Below are positions 28,558 through 38,615 of a stretch of 64,000 bases of DNA, piece by piece. The DNA is from Providencia rettgeri (GTDB taxonomy: Bacteria > Pseudomonadota > Gammaproteobacteria > Enterobacterales > Enterobacteriaceae): contig UGTZ01000001.1 of assembly GCA_900455085.1 (NCBI GenBank), positions 2,200,501 through 2,264,500 of the forward strand. The letters are read 5' to 3'. The stretch's first letter is position 1, and each line of letters starts with the position of its first letter. The notes below the pieces were generated by a model, which worked only from the letters and a program-made list of their open reading frames with translations, searched no databases and had not been told where the DNA came from. A program made the position numbers and the translations under genes.

Positions 28558-28782
28558 AACAGTGAATACAGCGCCTCAACGTAAAGATAATGGAGTAGTT
28601 TAACCGATTTTGGCTTTAATTGTTAAAAGTTTGCACCTTTTTACCAATAAACATGCTTTGTTACCAATCATATTTGCACTATTTTACGATTATTTGACTT
28701 ACTTCTAGATAAACTTTATTAGTTCGGATATATATAGTATATAAAATAATTTAACTTGCTAATTTATAGGTACTTTTCCCCG

Positions 28783-30585
28783 ATGATAAAGGCACAGCTA
28801 TTTGTCTGGATGCCAGGTTTAAAAACGTTATTTAACTATCAACGTTCAGATTTAGGTTCTGATGTTAAAGCTGGCCTATCTGTCGCTGCAGTTGCCTTGC
28901 CCGTTGCTATTGCCTATGCTGAGTTAATGGGGGTGAATGCGATTGTCGGGTTATACTCGTGTATTTTACCGATGTTTTTTTATGCATTGTTTGGTACGTC
29001 TAAACAATTGATTATTGGTCCTGATGCCGCTACATGTGCTGTAATTGCAGCCGCAGTCGCACCTCTTGCCATGGGGGATGAAACTGTTCGTTGGCAGCTG
29101 ATTATTGTCATGAGTTTTATGACTGGGGTTTGGTGTTTGATTGCAGCGAAATTTCGCTTAGGAACTTTTGCCGATTTTTTATCCAGACCGATATTACAGG
29201 GCTTATTAAATGGGGTTGCTCTCACGATTATCGTCAGCCAAATTAGTAAAGTATTTGGTATCAGTACGTTACCTTCAGGGTTTATTGAACGCTTAATAGC
29301 ATTACCATTAGCGTTAGCGGAAACACATATTCCGACATTATTAGTTGCCATTGCGACATTGGTCGTTACCTTAGTGATTAAGCGAGTGCGTAGTAAGTGG
29401 CCATCGTTATTAATTGCAATGGTATTGGCAACAGCGGCAAGTATCCTATTTAATCTCGAGCAATATGGTATTAGCACTGTTGGGAGTTTAGGTGAAGGGC
29501 TCCCGTATATCCCAATGCCGGATTTTCCACCGGGCTTACTCCGAGATCTTGTCATTCCATCATTAAACTTGGCAGTGATCAGTTTTGTTAGTTTTATGAT
29601 GACGGCTCGTAGCTTTGCGAGCAAGAACGGTTATACCGTTGATGCAGACCAAGAACTAAAAGCGTTAGGAATGGCAAATATTGCTTCTGCTTTTGGTCAG
29701 GGCTTTGCAGTTAGCGCTGCAAGTAGCCGTACAGCAGTTAATGATATGATGGGCGGGAAAACACAACTAGTTTCTCTTGTTGCCGCGGTAACCATCTTAG
29801 CTGTATTACTTTTCTCCATAAATTTATTGGAATATATCCCTATGCCTGCTTTAGGGATAGTTTTAATTATTTCAACTTACTCATTACTTAGTTTTCGCAG
29901 TATTTTATCAATGCGAAAACGCAATAGAGAAGCTTTTTTCTTATGTATTTTCACGCTATGTGCAGTGCTGGTGGTTGGTTTGATTAGTGGTGTAGGCTTA
30001 GCTGTTTTATTAGGTTTGTTGCAGTTTATCCGAATTATATTTAGACCTACAGATCAACTACTAGGCGTTGATGAACATGGTATGTTGCATTCGATGACAT
30101 CAGAAAATGATATTCAAGAAGTTGATGGCGTCCTGATTTATCGTTTCAATTCCCCACTTACCTATTTCAATGTGAATTACTTTAAAGAACGTTTAAATAA
30201 ACATTTAGATAATCAGCGGAAGAGGCCTGCTTGGGTGATTGTGGATGCTGCGGTCAGCTTCACACACAATGATGTGAGCGTATTTTCCACGTTGAATGAT
30301 ATTGTGACATCGTTGAAGGCGAAAGGGGTGACTTTAGTATTAGCAGGGCGCAGAACGTCGCTTAATCGTTGGCTAGAACAAAATAAAATCAATCGTTCAG
30401 ATGATGACTTATTAGTGGTACCGGATATCTATTTTGCAATCCGTTTAATTCAAAGTAAGCAACAAATTCAAATGAAATGCGTTGAAGAAAGAAAAGCACA
30501 AGAATGTCAAAAAGATCTCGGCATATTGGAACATGATTGTGAAAATCGAATTACACCGACGGATATTCGCTCAGATAATACTTAA
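28783..30585 (+). CDS. SulP family anion permease with STAS domain
   Basis: About 600 residues from ATG 28783. The transport domain has roughly ten to twelve spans with the SulP segments GLYSCILPMFFYALFGTSKQ, IGPDAATCAV and SAASSRTAVND. A carboxyl STAS domain (IYRFNSPLTYFNVNYFKERL ... WVIVDAAVSFTHNDVS) lies at about residues 445-545. Members carry sulphate, bicarbonate or dicarboxylates; the substrate cannot be read here. A TTG nine codons upstream is less likely as the start. The gene sits between yciB and yciC, an insertion relative to E. coli. Confidence 0.9.
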   Translation: MIKAQLFVWMPGLKTLFNYQRSDLGSDVKAGLSVAAVALPVAIAYAELMGVNAIVGLYSCILPMFFYALFGTSKQLIIGPDAATCAVIAAAVAPLAMGDETVRWQLIIVMSFMTGVWCLIAAKFRLGTFADFLSRPILQGLLNGVALTIIVSQISKVFGISTLPSGFIERLIALPLALAETHIPTLLVAIATLVVTLVIKRVRSKWPSLLIAMVLATAASILFNLEQYGISTVGSLGEGLPYIPMPDFPPGLLRDLVIPSLNLAVISFVSFMMTARSFASKNGYTVDADQELKALGMANIASAFGQGFAVSAASSRTAVNDMMGGKTQLVSLVAAVTILAVLLFSINLLEYIPMPALGIVLIISTYSLLSFRSILSMRKRNREAFFLCIFTLCAVLVVGLISGVGLAVLLGLLQFIRIIFRPTDQLLGVDEHGMLHSMTSENDIQEVDGVLIYRFNSPLTYFNVNYFKERLNKHLDNQRKRPAWVIVDAAVSFTHNDVSVFSTLNDIVTSLKAKGVTLVLAGRRTSLNRWLEQNKINRSDDDLLVVPDIYFAIRLIQSKQQIQMKCVEERKAQECQKDLGILEHDCENRITPTDIRSDNT

Positions 30586-30632
30586 AAAATAACGTAAATA
30601 AAAAGGTATCTTTTGATACCTGAGGTTATTGC

Positions 30633-30668
30633 CAAAGCGGGATAAATGCGTTGTTTTTCCCGCTTTGT
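30633..30668. terminator. Terminator hairpin SulP gene/yciC
   Basis: Inverted repeat AAAGCGGGA / TCCCGCTTT spaced by 13 bases, with a smaller hairpin (AGGTATC / GATACCT) just before it, between convergent genes. Confidence 0.6.
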
Positions 30669-30683
30669 GTTATCTGCGGAAAA

Positions 30684-31436
30684 TTAATTTTTAGTGATTA
30701 GCATATATAAACGATAAAAGTAAATTAAAGCGAATGCTGCTACAATATTGTTGAGTAAAAAAGAGATACCATTAATAACAATATGATTCATGTTAAGGTT
30801 CCCCAACAGAACACTAATAAGCATTTGAGCAGCCATCCAAATTAAAATCATCGGTAAGGCAACACGCCAATTTGCATAAGCCATTTTCCAGCTTTTTCCC
30901 ATCGCACTGAAAGGGTTGGTACGTTCTGTTATTAAAATCGCTGGTGCTAAGGAAAAACCAATGGCTAAGACAATACCAGGTAGAACCATAATTGTGATAC
31001 CTAACTGGATAAGCAGAGAACAGACGACCAATAAAAGGAACATAGAAGGTGCTTTGTTCAGTGATGATGTTATTGCCTGTAGCCCTGTAATATCTTCACC
31101 GCGAGACATACCAGAGATATAGGACAATGTACCACAAATAAGGAACAAACTTCCAAAAGTGACGGAGAGGATCAACCCGAAAGAAACACGCAAAATACTA
31201 CTTTTATCTTCTTCAGATAGACCTAAAATCCAGTCTTGTAACCCCGAATTACCAGATTCAATCATCTGGCTTTGTGCTTGTGCCAGAACACCTATCATCT
31301 GTTCACTTGGGATCATCACCGCATAGATAACGAGGCTCACTACGGTGGCTAAAAGCACGATGGTGAAGAGGCCACTCAATTGATTTTTAAAGAAATTGAT
31401 ACTATCACTAATGAGTGAGTTGGCCGAAATGGACAT
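30684..31436 (-). CDS. yciC: YciC family (UPF0259) membrane protein
   Basis: 250 residues with about six hydrophobic spans. MSISANSLISDSINFFKNQ, MVLPGIVLAIGFSLAPAILI and the ending IYFYRLYMLI match the family. I start at 31436, where AGGAG precedes the ATG; the longer frame to 31496 adds unrelated residues. Function unknown. Confidence 0.9.
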   Translation of the reverse strand: MSISANSLISDSINFFKNQLSGLFTIVLLATVVSLVIYAVMIPSEQMIGVLAQAQSQMIESGNSGLQDWILGLSEEDKSSILRVSFGLILSVTFGSLFLICGTLSYISGMSRGEDITGLQAITSSLNKAPSMFLLLVVCSLLIQLGITIMVLPGIVLAIGFSLAPAILITERTNPFSAMGKSWKMAYANWRVALPMILIWMAAQMLISVLLGNLNMNHIVINGISFLLNNIVAAFALIYFYRLYMLITKN

Positions 31437-31840
31437 GACACTGCTCCTATCTACAAACGGGATCAAAAATTTATGCCAATTGTAACCGAGTATCACGCCT
31501 AGAGGTAGAGAAAGATAATAAAATTCGGGGGGTTAAGAAAAATATAATAGACATAATGATTGAATTTAATTAACCAAAGAAATGAAACTATATAAGTTGT
31601 ATTTTTAATATATGTTTAAGTTTCGGAATAAATATATATATTTCGAAATCAAATTTTTATTTTGTTAGTTATCTTCCAAAAATTGATTTAAATCAAAATT
31701 AAAAAAATAATAAATGAAATAATAAATCCATATTTATTGGTTTACCTCTAAATTAGTAAAAGATGTGATCTTGATTTGAACATCAATTTAAATAATGCGG
31801 TATATTTTCCTAAAATAAAAACACAGGAATGGGATTGATA
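31437..31840. other. yciC/ompW divergent region
   Basis: About 400 bases, very A+T rich in the middle, with no gene seen. It carries the FNR-type palindrome listed separately. Confidence 0.5.
31683..31696. promoter_or_regulatory. FNR box upstream of ompW
   Basis: TTGATTTAAATCAA is a perfect match to the FNR consensus TTGAT-N4-ATCAA, 145 bases before the ompW start. A looser TTGAT-N6-ATCAA pair lies closer to the gene near 31770-31786. ompW is reported as FNR-activated in E. coli, so anaerobic control is likely. Confidence 0.65.
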
Positions 31841-32491
31841 ATGAAAAAACTCACTGCGCTTGTATTAGCTGCTGCAACTTTAGCTCCAGCAGTTTCTATT
31901 GCTCATGAAGCTGGCGACTTTCTTTTCCGCGCGGGTACTGCTACAGTCAGACCTAATGTTGGAGGAGATGATGTTAAGATTAATGGTTTAGGTAATTTAG
32001 GTACGTTTGGAGCGAATAATAATACTCAATTAGGTTTAACTTTTGGGTATATGATCACTGATAATATCGGTGTGGAATTATTAGCAGCAACTCCGTTTGA
32101 GCATAAAGTTGGCACAGGCCCAACAGGTAATATTGCAACAGTTAAACATTTACCACCAACATTAATGGCACAATATTATTTTGGTAGTAAAGAAGATAAA
32201 TTACGTCCTTATTTAGGTGCGGGTGTTAACTATACCTTCTTCTTTGATGAGAAATTTAACTCAACAGGAAAGACGGCAGGTTTATCTGATCTAGACTTAT
32301 CAAGCTCATGGGGCTTTGCAGCACAAGCTGGTATGGACTACATGCTGACCGATAACTGGATGTTAAACGCCTCTGTTTGGTGGATGAATATTGAAACGGA
32401 TGTGAAATTTAAAGCAGGTGGCGAACAGTATAAAGTTGATACTCGTTTAGACCCATTTGTATTTATGTTCGGTGCGGGTTACCGTTTCTAA
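31841..32491 (+). CDS. ompW: Outer-membrane protein OmpW
   Basis: Small eight-strand beta-barrel porin. 216 residues with a signal peptide (MKKLTALVLAAATLAPAVSIA, cut before HEAGDF). HEAGDFLFRAGTATVRPN, GLTFGYMITDNIGVELLAATPF and KLRPYLGAGVNYTFFFDE are OmpW landmarks, and the last residues GAGYRF end in the aromatic residue needed for barrel assembly. An ATG four codons upstream exists, but MKKL is the proper signal start. The frame is intact. Confidence 0.95.
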   Translation: MKKLTALVLAAATLAPAVSIAHEAGDFLFRAGTATVRPNVGGDDVKINGLGNLGTFGANNNTQLGLTFGYMITDNIGVELLAATPFEHKVGTGPTGNIATVKHLPPTLMAQYYFGSKEDKLRPYLGAGVNYTFFFDEKFNSTGKTAGLSDLDLSSSWGFAAQAGMDYMLTDNWMLNASVWWMNIETDVKFKAGGEQYKVDTRLDPFVFMFGAGYRF

Positions 32492-32835
32492 GAATTTGAT
32501 AGGATGCAATACAGGTAATACCTGAATTCTGATGGATTAGAGTGAAGTAGGAAATCCGAGAATATTCGTATTCTCGGATTTTTCAATTTCCATGAACTAC
32601 AAATATATATTTAACAACCTGGCAGTAAAATAATAACCATAAAGATTGATGATGGTATAATATATTAATTGGTGTATAGCGTGATAATAAAGTAAATACA
32701 CTTATTGGTTATCTTATTTTATTAAGATAAATAAGATTGAATAACAAAATATCGGCATTATCTACATAAAAATAAAAAGCCGAATATAGGAGTGATATTC
32801 AGCTTTAAGGTATGATTAAATTTTAAGATATTAAC
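32492..32835. other. Spacer between ompW and the TpsB remnant
   Basis: 344 bases holding the ompW terminator and then AT-rich DNA without a recognisable gene. Confidence 0.45.
32552..32585 (+). terminator. ompW terminator with UUCG loop
   Basis: Perfect 13-base stem AAATCCGAGAATA / TATTCTCGGATTT around the extra-stable TTCG tetraloop, followed by T residues. Confidence 0.92.
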
Positions 32836-33843
32836 TTACCAAAACCATTGCACATTTAACCCCGCATTGACGCTACTAGTTTCATATTCATCAGGTTTAT
32901 AAAGTGGCACACCTAAAAATAAGTCATAGCTGAATATATTAACATTACCTCTCATACCAATAGCCGTTACTAATAGTTGGTCATCAGAATAGAGATCTAG
33001 CGGATAACCCCCCCCAAGTATTCGACCATAGTCAATAGCGTAATAGGGATAAAAGGAAAAGCCAGGAATATAAAAGTTAAACTCATTACGCAGGTAAAAC
33101 CCCTTATCACCGATCAGTGAAAACTCTTCATCGAAACCACGAACAGTCCAACGGCTACCTAACGAAAATTGATCTTGAATAGTTAAACGGTCTCGTGAAT
33201 ATTGTACAAACAGTTGTGGGTTATAACTCATAATAAAATTGTCAAATGAGAAGGGGAACATTCCCGAAATATCGGCAGTATAAACACGGCTCATTGTGCT
33301 GACATCACCATATTTCATATCCCAACTTTCTTCGGCACCAAACCAAGGTACGTTACGTTGATGGTATAATGATGCATCAATGGTAGAATTGTTGATATTT
33401 TGACGATGGCTAATACCCAGTTTAAGGCTGGTAAGGTCTCGTTGTTGGGAAAGTAGGCTGACATCCTCCAACTTATATTTTGATTTTCTTTTAATCAATT
33501 GGATTGACGCTGTATCTTTAAACGTTTGGCCGCGCAAAAAAACATTACTGGCCGTAGCGTTATAATATTTACTGTCACCATAATATTTATAGCTAAGTAC
33601 AGAGTCATTAATAGTTTGTTTATAGTCACTTTTACTTGCGTACAATGAGAAAAGCCAATAATTATAGGGAACAGCATAATAAATAGAAGCATTACTGGTG
33701 CTGTTTCGTGCTTGGTTTTTTGCATCTTTTCCGGCGGAGACATATAAGGTATCGTTTAAGCTCGTTAGGTTATTAGCATACAGAGTTACTCCAACTTGGT
33801 CTTTACCCGTTTGGCGACTTCCAGAGTTATTGTAAATAGTGTT
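32836..33843 (-). pseudogene. 5'-truncated two-partner-secretion transporter (TpsB/ShlB-like)
   Basis: The open frame encodes the carboxyl 335 or so residues of a ShlB/FhaC/HecB outer-membrane transporter: NNSGSRQTGKDQVGVTLYAN, LGSRWTVRGFDEEFSLIGDKG and a final QWFW aromatic end. The conserved RGF motif of the lid loop is present. An in-frame stop (33844-33846) precedes it, and the signal peptide, plug helix and POTRA domains, normally about 200-230 residues, are missing. No ATG is suitably placed. No partner exoprotein gene is next to it. A relic of an exported hemolysin or adhesin system. Confidence 0.85.
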
Positions 33844-34154
33844 TTATATATCCAGTGCGAAAAATACTAATTTAATCAAATGGTAATGTTTACTCCGCCA
33901 CAGATATAATAAGAGAAAGTACTAGTATAATAACGCGTATCTGTTAATTTTAATATTGGTGATTTATATATTATGATTAGTTATTTTGAACTATTTGAGG
34001 GATTTTAAACTGAAAAATACTGAATATATTTAAATAATATTTCTAAAAATAACGTTAAAAGGATTGAAAATCGCCCAGACAAAATTTAATTATATGATTT
34101 AAGTAATCAAGCCAATAAACTTAAGTATGACTTGATTACTATTTATTGTTTAGC
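33844..34154. other. Spacer between the TpsB remnant and trpA
   Basis: 311 AT-rich bases. The missing 5' part of the TpsB gene is not found here. It holds the trp operon end hairpin. Confidence 0.45.
34102..34140 (-). terminator. Hairpin at the end of the trp operon
   Basis: Perfect 10-base stem AGTAATCAAG / CTTGATTACT with a 19-base loop, 15 bases past the trpA stop. No long T run, so termination may be weak or Rho-assisted. Confidence 0.55.
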
Positions 34155-34961
34155 CTATTTCTGTGTTGCTGCTTTCATTTTTGCAACAAACTCAGTTAAT
34201 GATGTAAGCATAACATCAGGGCGATTTAAGTTGTTTTCGATGATTTTAACCACGGCGGAACCAGAAATTGCACCTGCTGCACCATTTTTAATCGCTTCTT
34301 TGACTTGTTTAGGTTCAGATATCCCAAAACCTTGTAGGGCAGGAGCCGCGTTATACTGATTTAATTGACTCAATAAATGAGCTAATGGCGTTTCAGCGCG
34401 TTTTTCTGTGCCTGTTACGCCTGCACGTGATAACAAATAAGTATAACCTTGGCTATATTCCCCAATTTGTTGTAGTAATTCATCATTGGCATTGGGTGGG
34501 CAAATAAAAATGGGAGCAATGTTGTGTGCCAACGCAGCTTCACGAAATGGCTGTGATTCGGACATCGGGACATCTGCAACTAATACAGAATCAACACCAG
34601 CTTTTTCACAGCGAATATAAAAACTTTCAATTCCATTGGTAAAGACTAAATTTGCATACACTAATAAACCAATAGGAACAGTAGGGTGTTTCTCTCTAAT
34701 TCGACTTAATAATTCGAAACAAATTGTCGGGGTGATTTCACTTTGAAATGCGCGTAAATTTGCATTTTGGATGGTTGGACCATCAGCCAATGGATCAGAA
34801 AATGGAATACCAATCTCTAATGCATCAGCGCCACCAGCAATCAAAGCATCAACAATGTTTAATGATAATTCAGCATCAGGGTCACCTAAAGTGACAAATG
34901 GAACAAATGCCCCTTGGTTATCGTGAGTTAAACGTTTAAAAAGTTGGGTATAACGTTCCAT
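34155..34961 (-). CDS. trpA: Tryptophan synthase alpha subunit
   Basis: Cleaves indole-3-glycerol phosphate to indole, which passes to TrpB. 268 residues, the usual size. The TIM barrel has the catalytic glutamate in LEIGIPFSDPLADGP, with the catalytic aspartate in the following loop region (VLVADVP) and the phosphate-binding GAAGAISGSAVV. Its start overlaps the trpB stop by one base (TAATG), which suggests coupled translation. Last gene of the operon. Confidence 0.97.
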   Translation of the reverse strand: MERYTQLFKRLTHDNQGAFVPFVTLGDPDAELSLNIVDALIAGGADALEIGIPFSDPLADGPTIQNANLRAFQSEITPTICFELLSRIREKHPTVPIGLLVYANLVFTNGIESFYIRCEKAGVDSVLVADVPMSESQPFREAALAHNIAPIFICPPNANDELLQQIGEYSQGYTYLLSRAGVTGTEKRAETPLAHLLSQLNQYNAAPALQGFGISEPKQVKEAIKNGAAGAISGSAVVKIIENNLNRPDVMLTSLTEFVAKMKAATQK

Positions 34962-36151
34962 TAAATTTCTCCTCTGCTGGCTAAAATATCATGCACTGTA
35001 AAAATATCTTTATCACCACGGCCAGACAAATTGACGATTAATAATTGTTCTTTATTGGGTTCTTGCTCTGCCATTTTTAATGCATATGCGAGGGCATGAG
35101 AAGATTCTAATGCTGGAATAATCCCTTCTTTACGTGATAACAATTTAAAAGCATTCAGGGCTTCATCATCGGTAATCGAAACATATTCTGCGCGACCAAT
35201 ACTATTTAAATGAGCATGTTGAGGTCCAACAGAAGGAAAATCTAATCCTGCAGAGATGGAATATGACTCTTCAATTTGACCTTCACTAGTTTGCATCATC
35301 GGTGATTTCATACCGAAATAAATCCCAACACGACCATGTTTTAATGGCGCACCATGTTGGCCTGATTCAATACCTAATCCAGCAGGTTCAACACCAATTA
35401 GTTTCACATTTTCTTCTGGAATAAAAGAGGCAAATAAACCGATTGCATTTGAGCCACCACCAATACAGGCAACGACAGCATCGGGTAAACGGCCTTCTTT
35501 TTCAAGAATTTGTTGTTTTGCTTCATCACCAATCATACGTTGGAATTCACGTACAATTGTTGGGTAAGGGTGTGGACCCGCCGCAGTTCCTAATAAATAA
35601 TGAGCTTTATCATAGCTGCCAGACCAGTCCCTTAATGCTTCATTACACGCATCTTTCAAGGTTGCCGAACCGCTATGAACAGATATAACTTCAGCACCCA
35701 TTAATTTCATACGAAATACATTGGGAGACTGGCGTTCAACATCTTTAGCGCCCATGTAGATACGGCATTTCATATTCAATAATGCACAAGCCAGTGCGGT
35801 TGCAACTCCATGTTGCCCAGCACCGGTTTCTGCAATAATTTCGTTTTTTCCCATTCGCTTAGCCAGTAGCGCTTGGCCTAATACTTGGTTGGTTTTATGG
35901 GCGCCGCCGTGCAGTAAATCTTCGCGTTTTAAATAGAGTTTTGTTTTCGTACCGGCAGTTAAGTTTTTACATAATGTTAGTGCAGTAGGGCGACCTGCAT
36001 AATTTTTTAGTAAGTCGTGAAATTCACGAATAAACTCAGCATCATTCTGTGCGTCGATAAACGCGTCTTCTAATTGATTTAATGCAGGGATCAGAATTTC
36101 TGGGACATATTGCCCACCAAACTCGCCAAAATACGGATCTAATTTACTCAT
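34961..36151 (-). CDS. trpB: Tryptophan synthase beta subunit
   Basis: PLP enzyme that condenses indole with serine. 396 residues. The PLP lysine is in HKTNQVLGQAL, with the acid glutamate in AETGAGQHG and the phosphate cradle GGGSNAIG. The frame is intact. It forms the alpha2-beta2 complex with TrpA. Confidence 0.97.
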   Translation of the reverse strand: MSKLDPYFGEFGGQYVPEILIPALNQLEDAFIDAQNDAEFIREFHDLLKNYAGRPTALTLCKNLTAGTKTKLYLKREDLLHGGAHKTNQVLGQALLAKRMGKNEIIAETGAGQHGVATALACALLNMKCRIYMGAKDVERQSPNVFRMKLMGAEVISVHSGSATLKDACNEALRDWSGSYDKAHYLLGTAAGPHPYPTIVREFQRMIGDEAKQQILEKEGRLPDAVVACIGGGSNAIGLFASFIPEENVKLIGVEPAGLGIESGQHGAPLKHGRVGIYFGMKSPMMQTSEGQIEESYSISAGLDFPSVGPQHAHLNSIGRAEYVSITDDEALNAFKLLSRKEGIIPALESSHALAYALKMAEQEPNKEQLLIVNLSGRGDKDIFTVHDILASRGEI

Positions 36152-36214
36152 TATTTATTGTCCATTTTAACAGTTACATTAATTGGTGTTGGAGTTTTAT
36201 CTTTTCGTTGTGTA

Positions 36215-37591
36215 TTAGTGAGCCGTTGATTCGGCTAACAACGCTGACAACACCAAATTTATTTTTTGTTCACTTTTTATACCGGGTTCAATTTCAACCC
36301 CTGAATTAAAGTCTAATCCGTTGCACAGTAACTTTGCAGCATCTAGGCAGTTATCTGGTGTAAGTCCCCCCGCAATCATTATTTTTTGTGTTGCAGATGA
36401 AGGGATTTCTGACCAATTGAAGGTTTTACCAGTGCCACCTTGTCCGTTATCCAGTAGTAACACATCAATGTCTTGTGTGTCATAGTCATTTAAAGTTGTT
36501 CTTGACATATCAAGCGCTTTCCAAACTTCACAGTAGTTTGGTAAAAATGTTTTTAACGTATTGATATAAGCAGAGTCTTCTTCACCATGTAGTTGCACCG
36601 CAGATAACGCAAGCTGTTTGGCAATATGGGCAACAAAATCGGCGGACTGATTACGGAAAACACCGACATATTTTAACGGCGCAGCATGGATGATAGTTTG
36701 CGCCTGTGACAACGTCACTTTTCTCGGGGAGGTTTCAGCAAAAATTAATCCACCGTAGTGTGCTCCTGCTTTAAATGCGGCTTTTGCATCTTGTTCGCGG
36801 GTTAAACCACAGACTTTATGTTCCCCAACTAGCAGGTTTCGAATGGCTTTATCTAAGTCAGCTTGCTCCATTAGTGCGCTACCAATTAAAAAACCATTTG
36901 CAAACTGTCTCAGTGACTGAATATGTTGGTGTTGATGAATGCCTGACTCACTGATCACTATCGTTTCTTTTGCTAAGCGAGGCGCGAGCTCACGAGTCCG
37001 ATTTAAATCAATAGAAAGGTCGCGTAAATCCCGGTTATTGATGCCAACCACTTTGGCTTTTAACCGAATTGCTCGCTCTAATTCTTCTTCATTACTGACT
37101 TCCGTTAATATCCCCATACTCAGTTGGTGAGCAACTTCAGCCAATGCGATATATTCATCATCATTTAAGACAGATAACATCAGTAAAATGGCATCTGCTT
37201 GGTAGTAACGTGCAAGATAGATTTGGTATGGGTCAATGATAAAATCTTTGCATAATACGGGTTGCTTTACGGTATTACTGACAATCGTTAAGTAATCCAT
37301 ATTGCCTTGAAAATATTTTTCATCGGTGAGAACGGAAATCGCACTCGCATAAGGTGCATATGTCTTGGCTATCATCGCAGGGTCGAAATCAGCACGGATC
37401 AAACCCTTTGAAGGAGACGCTTTTTTGCACTCTAAAATAAAAACAGGGCGTTTAGCGCTTAGTGCGTTATAGAAACTACGCTGGCTAGGCTGAACTTCAG
37501 CAATAAAGCTTTCTAACGGCTGCTTGGCTTTGCGTTCAATTAAATAGTCAACTTTATCATCAACAATTTTTTGTAAGACTGTCGCTTTCAT
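36215..37591 (-). CDS. trpC: Fused indole-glycerol-phosphate synthase / phosphoribosylanthranilate isomerase
   Basis: Two TIM-barrel enzymes in one chain of 458 residues. The amino half (VFILECKKASPSKGLIRADFDP, VLCKDFIIDPYQI, SESGI) is IGP synthase. The carboxyl half (KVCGLTREQDAKAAFKAGAHYGG, GGLTPDN, DFNSGVE) is PRA isomerase, TrpF. I start at 37591 (MKATVLQKIV), where AAGGAACC precedes the ATG, just one base from the trpD stop. The longer frame to 37657 overlaps trpD. The trpC-trpF fusion is typical of enterobacteria. Confidence 0.96.
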   Translation of the reverse strand: MKATVLQKIVDDKVDYLIERKAKQPLESFIAEVQPSQRSFYNALSAKRPVFILECKKASPSKGLIRADFDPAMIAKTYAPYASAISVLTDEKYFQGNMDYLTIVSNTVKQPVLCKDFIIDPYQIYLARYYQADAILLMLSVLNDDEYIALAEVAHQLSMGILTEVSNEEELERAIRLKAKVVGINNRDLRDLSIDLNRTRELAPRLAKETIVISESGIHQHQHIQSLRQFANGFLIGSALMEQADLDKAIRNLLVGEHKVCGLTREQDAKAAFKAGAHYGGLIFAETSPRKVTLSQAQTIIHAAPLKYVGVFRNQSADFVAHIAKQLALSAVQLHGEEDSAYINTLKTFLPNYCEVWKALDMSRTTLNDYDTQDIDVLLLDNGQGGTGKTFNWSEIPSSATQKIMIAGGLTPDNCLDAAKLLCNGLDFNSGVEIEPGIKSEQKINLVLSALLAESTAH

Positions 37592-37592
37592 T

Positions 37593-38594
37593 TTATTGGT
37601 TCCTTGCCGCGAGAGCTGTAACGCGGTCAAATGCTTTACCGCTACGAATAATTGCAAGTGCGTGTTCGCTGTTTTGTTTTAAATCTTCATGGCCATTAAT
37701 ACGCATCAGCATGGCAACATTGGCCGCTACAGCCGCTTCGTGAGCCGCTTGGCCATGGCCTTGAAGTAAATCACTAAGCAATACGCGGTTTTCATCAGGT
37801 GTACCGCCTTCTAAGTCGCGTAATTGATATGGTGCTAGCCCAAAATCATCAGCAGTTAATTGATAATGTTGTACTTTGCCATCTTTTAATTCAGCGACTT
37901 GAGTGACTGCATGTAATGAAACTTCATCCATCCCTCCACTGTGTACCACAGCTGCACGGGTAAAACCAAGCATCTGTAGTGTTTCAGACACAGGTTTTAC
38001 CAATGATCCTTGGTACACACCGATAAGGGCAATCGGTGGGCGAGCTGGATTAATTAATGGCCCCAATACATTAAATAACGTTCGAGTTTTTAGTTGAGTA
38101 CGCACAGGGGCAGCATGACGGAACCCACTGTGGTATTGTGGTGCGAATAAAAAACAAACACCAAGCTCATCTAATGCGTCACGAGCACTTTGCGCACTGA
38201 GGTCTAAGGCGATACCAAAGGCGGCAAGTAAATCCGAAGAACCTGAACGGCTCGAAACACTTCGATTACCGTGTTTCGCCACTTTAATCCCACATTCAGC
38301 AGCAACGAATGCGCTTGCTGTGGAAATATTGATACTATTTGCGCCATCTCCCCCAGTGCCAACGATGTCGCTGAATGGGTAGTCAGGGCGGGGAAATGGC
38401 TGTGCATTCTCTAAACAAGCTAACGCGGCTCCAGCAATTTCTTGCGGTTGTTCACCTCGCATTTTCATACTGATTAACACAGCAGCTAATTGAGGTTCTG
38501 TTAATTCGCCTTGAATAATAGCATTAAACAAGTACTGGCTTTCTTGTTGAGTCAGTGGTTGCGCTTTAAATAACTTATCATAAATATTTTGCAT
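37593..38594 (-). CDS. trpD: Anthranilate phosphoribosyltransferase
   Basis: Transfers phosphoribose from PRPP to anthranilate. 333 residues. The PRPP-binding glycine-rich motif is DIVGTGGDGANSINIST, followed by KHGNRSVSSRSGSSDLL and NVLGPLINPARP. It is free-standing, with no glutaminase domain, unlike the trpGD fusion of E. coli. The frame is intact. Confidence 0.96.
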   Translation of the reverse strand: MQNIYDKLFKAQPLTQQESQYLFNAIIQGELTEPQLAAVLISMKMRGEQPQEIAGAALACLENAQPFPRPDYPFSDIVGTGGDGANSINISTASAFVAAECGIKVAKHGNRSVSSRSGSSDLLAAFGIALDLSAQSARDALDELGVCFLFAPQYHSGFRHAAPVRTQLKTRTLFNVLGPLINPARPPIALIGVYQGSLVKPVSETLQMLGFTRAAVVHSGGMDEVSLHAVTQVAELKDGKVQHYQLTADDFGLAPYQLRDLEGGTPDENRVLLSDLLQGHGQAAHEAAVAANVAMLMRINGHEDLKQNSEHALAIIRSGKAFDRVTALAARNQ

Positions 38595-38615
38595 AATTGG
38601 CTCTTTAGTATTCCG

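Noticed and set aside
33495..33743. Separate 82-codon minus-strand gene in the TpsB remnant
   Set aside because: It is a shifted frame of the transporter barrel sequence, which reads through in the other frame from 33843.
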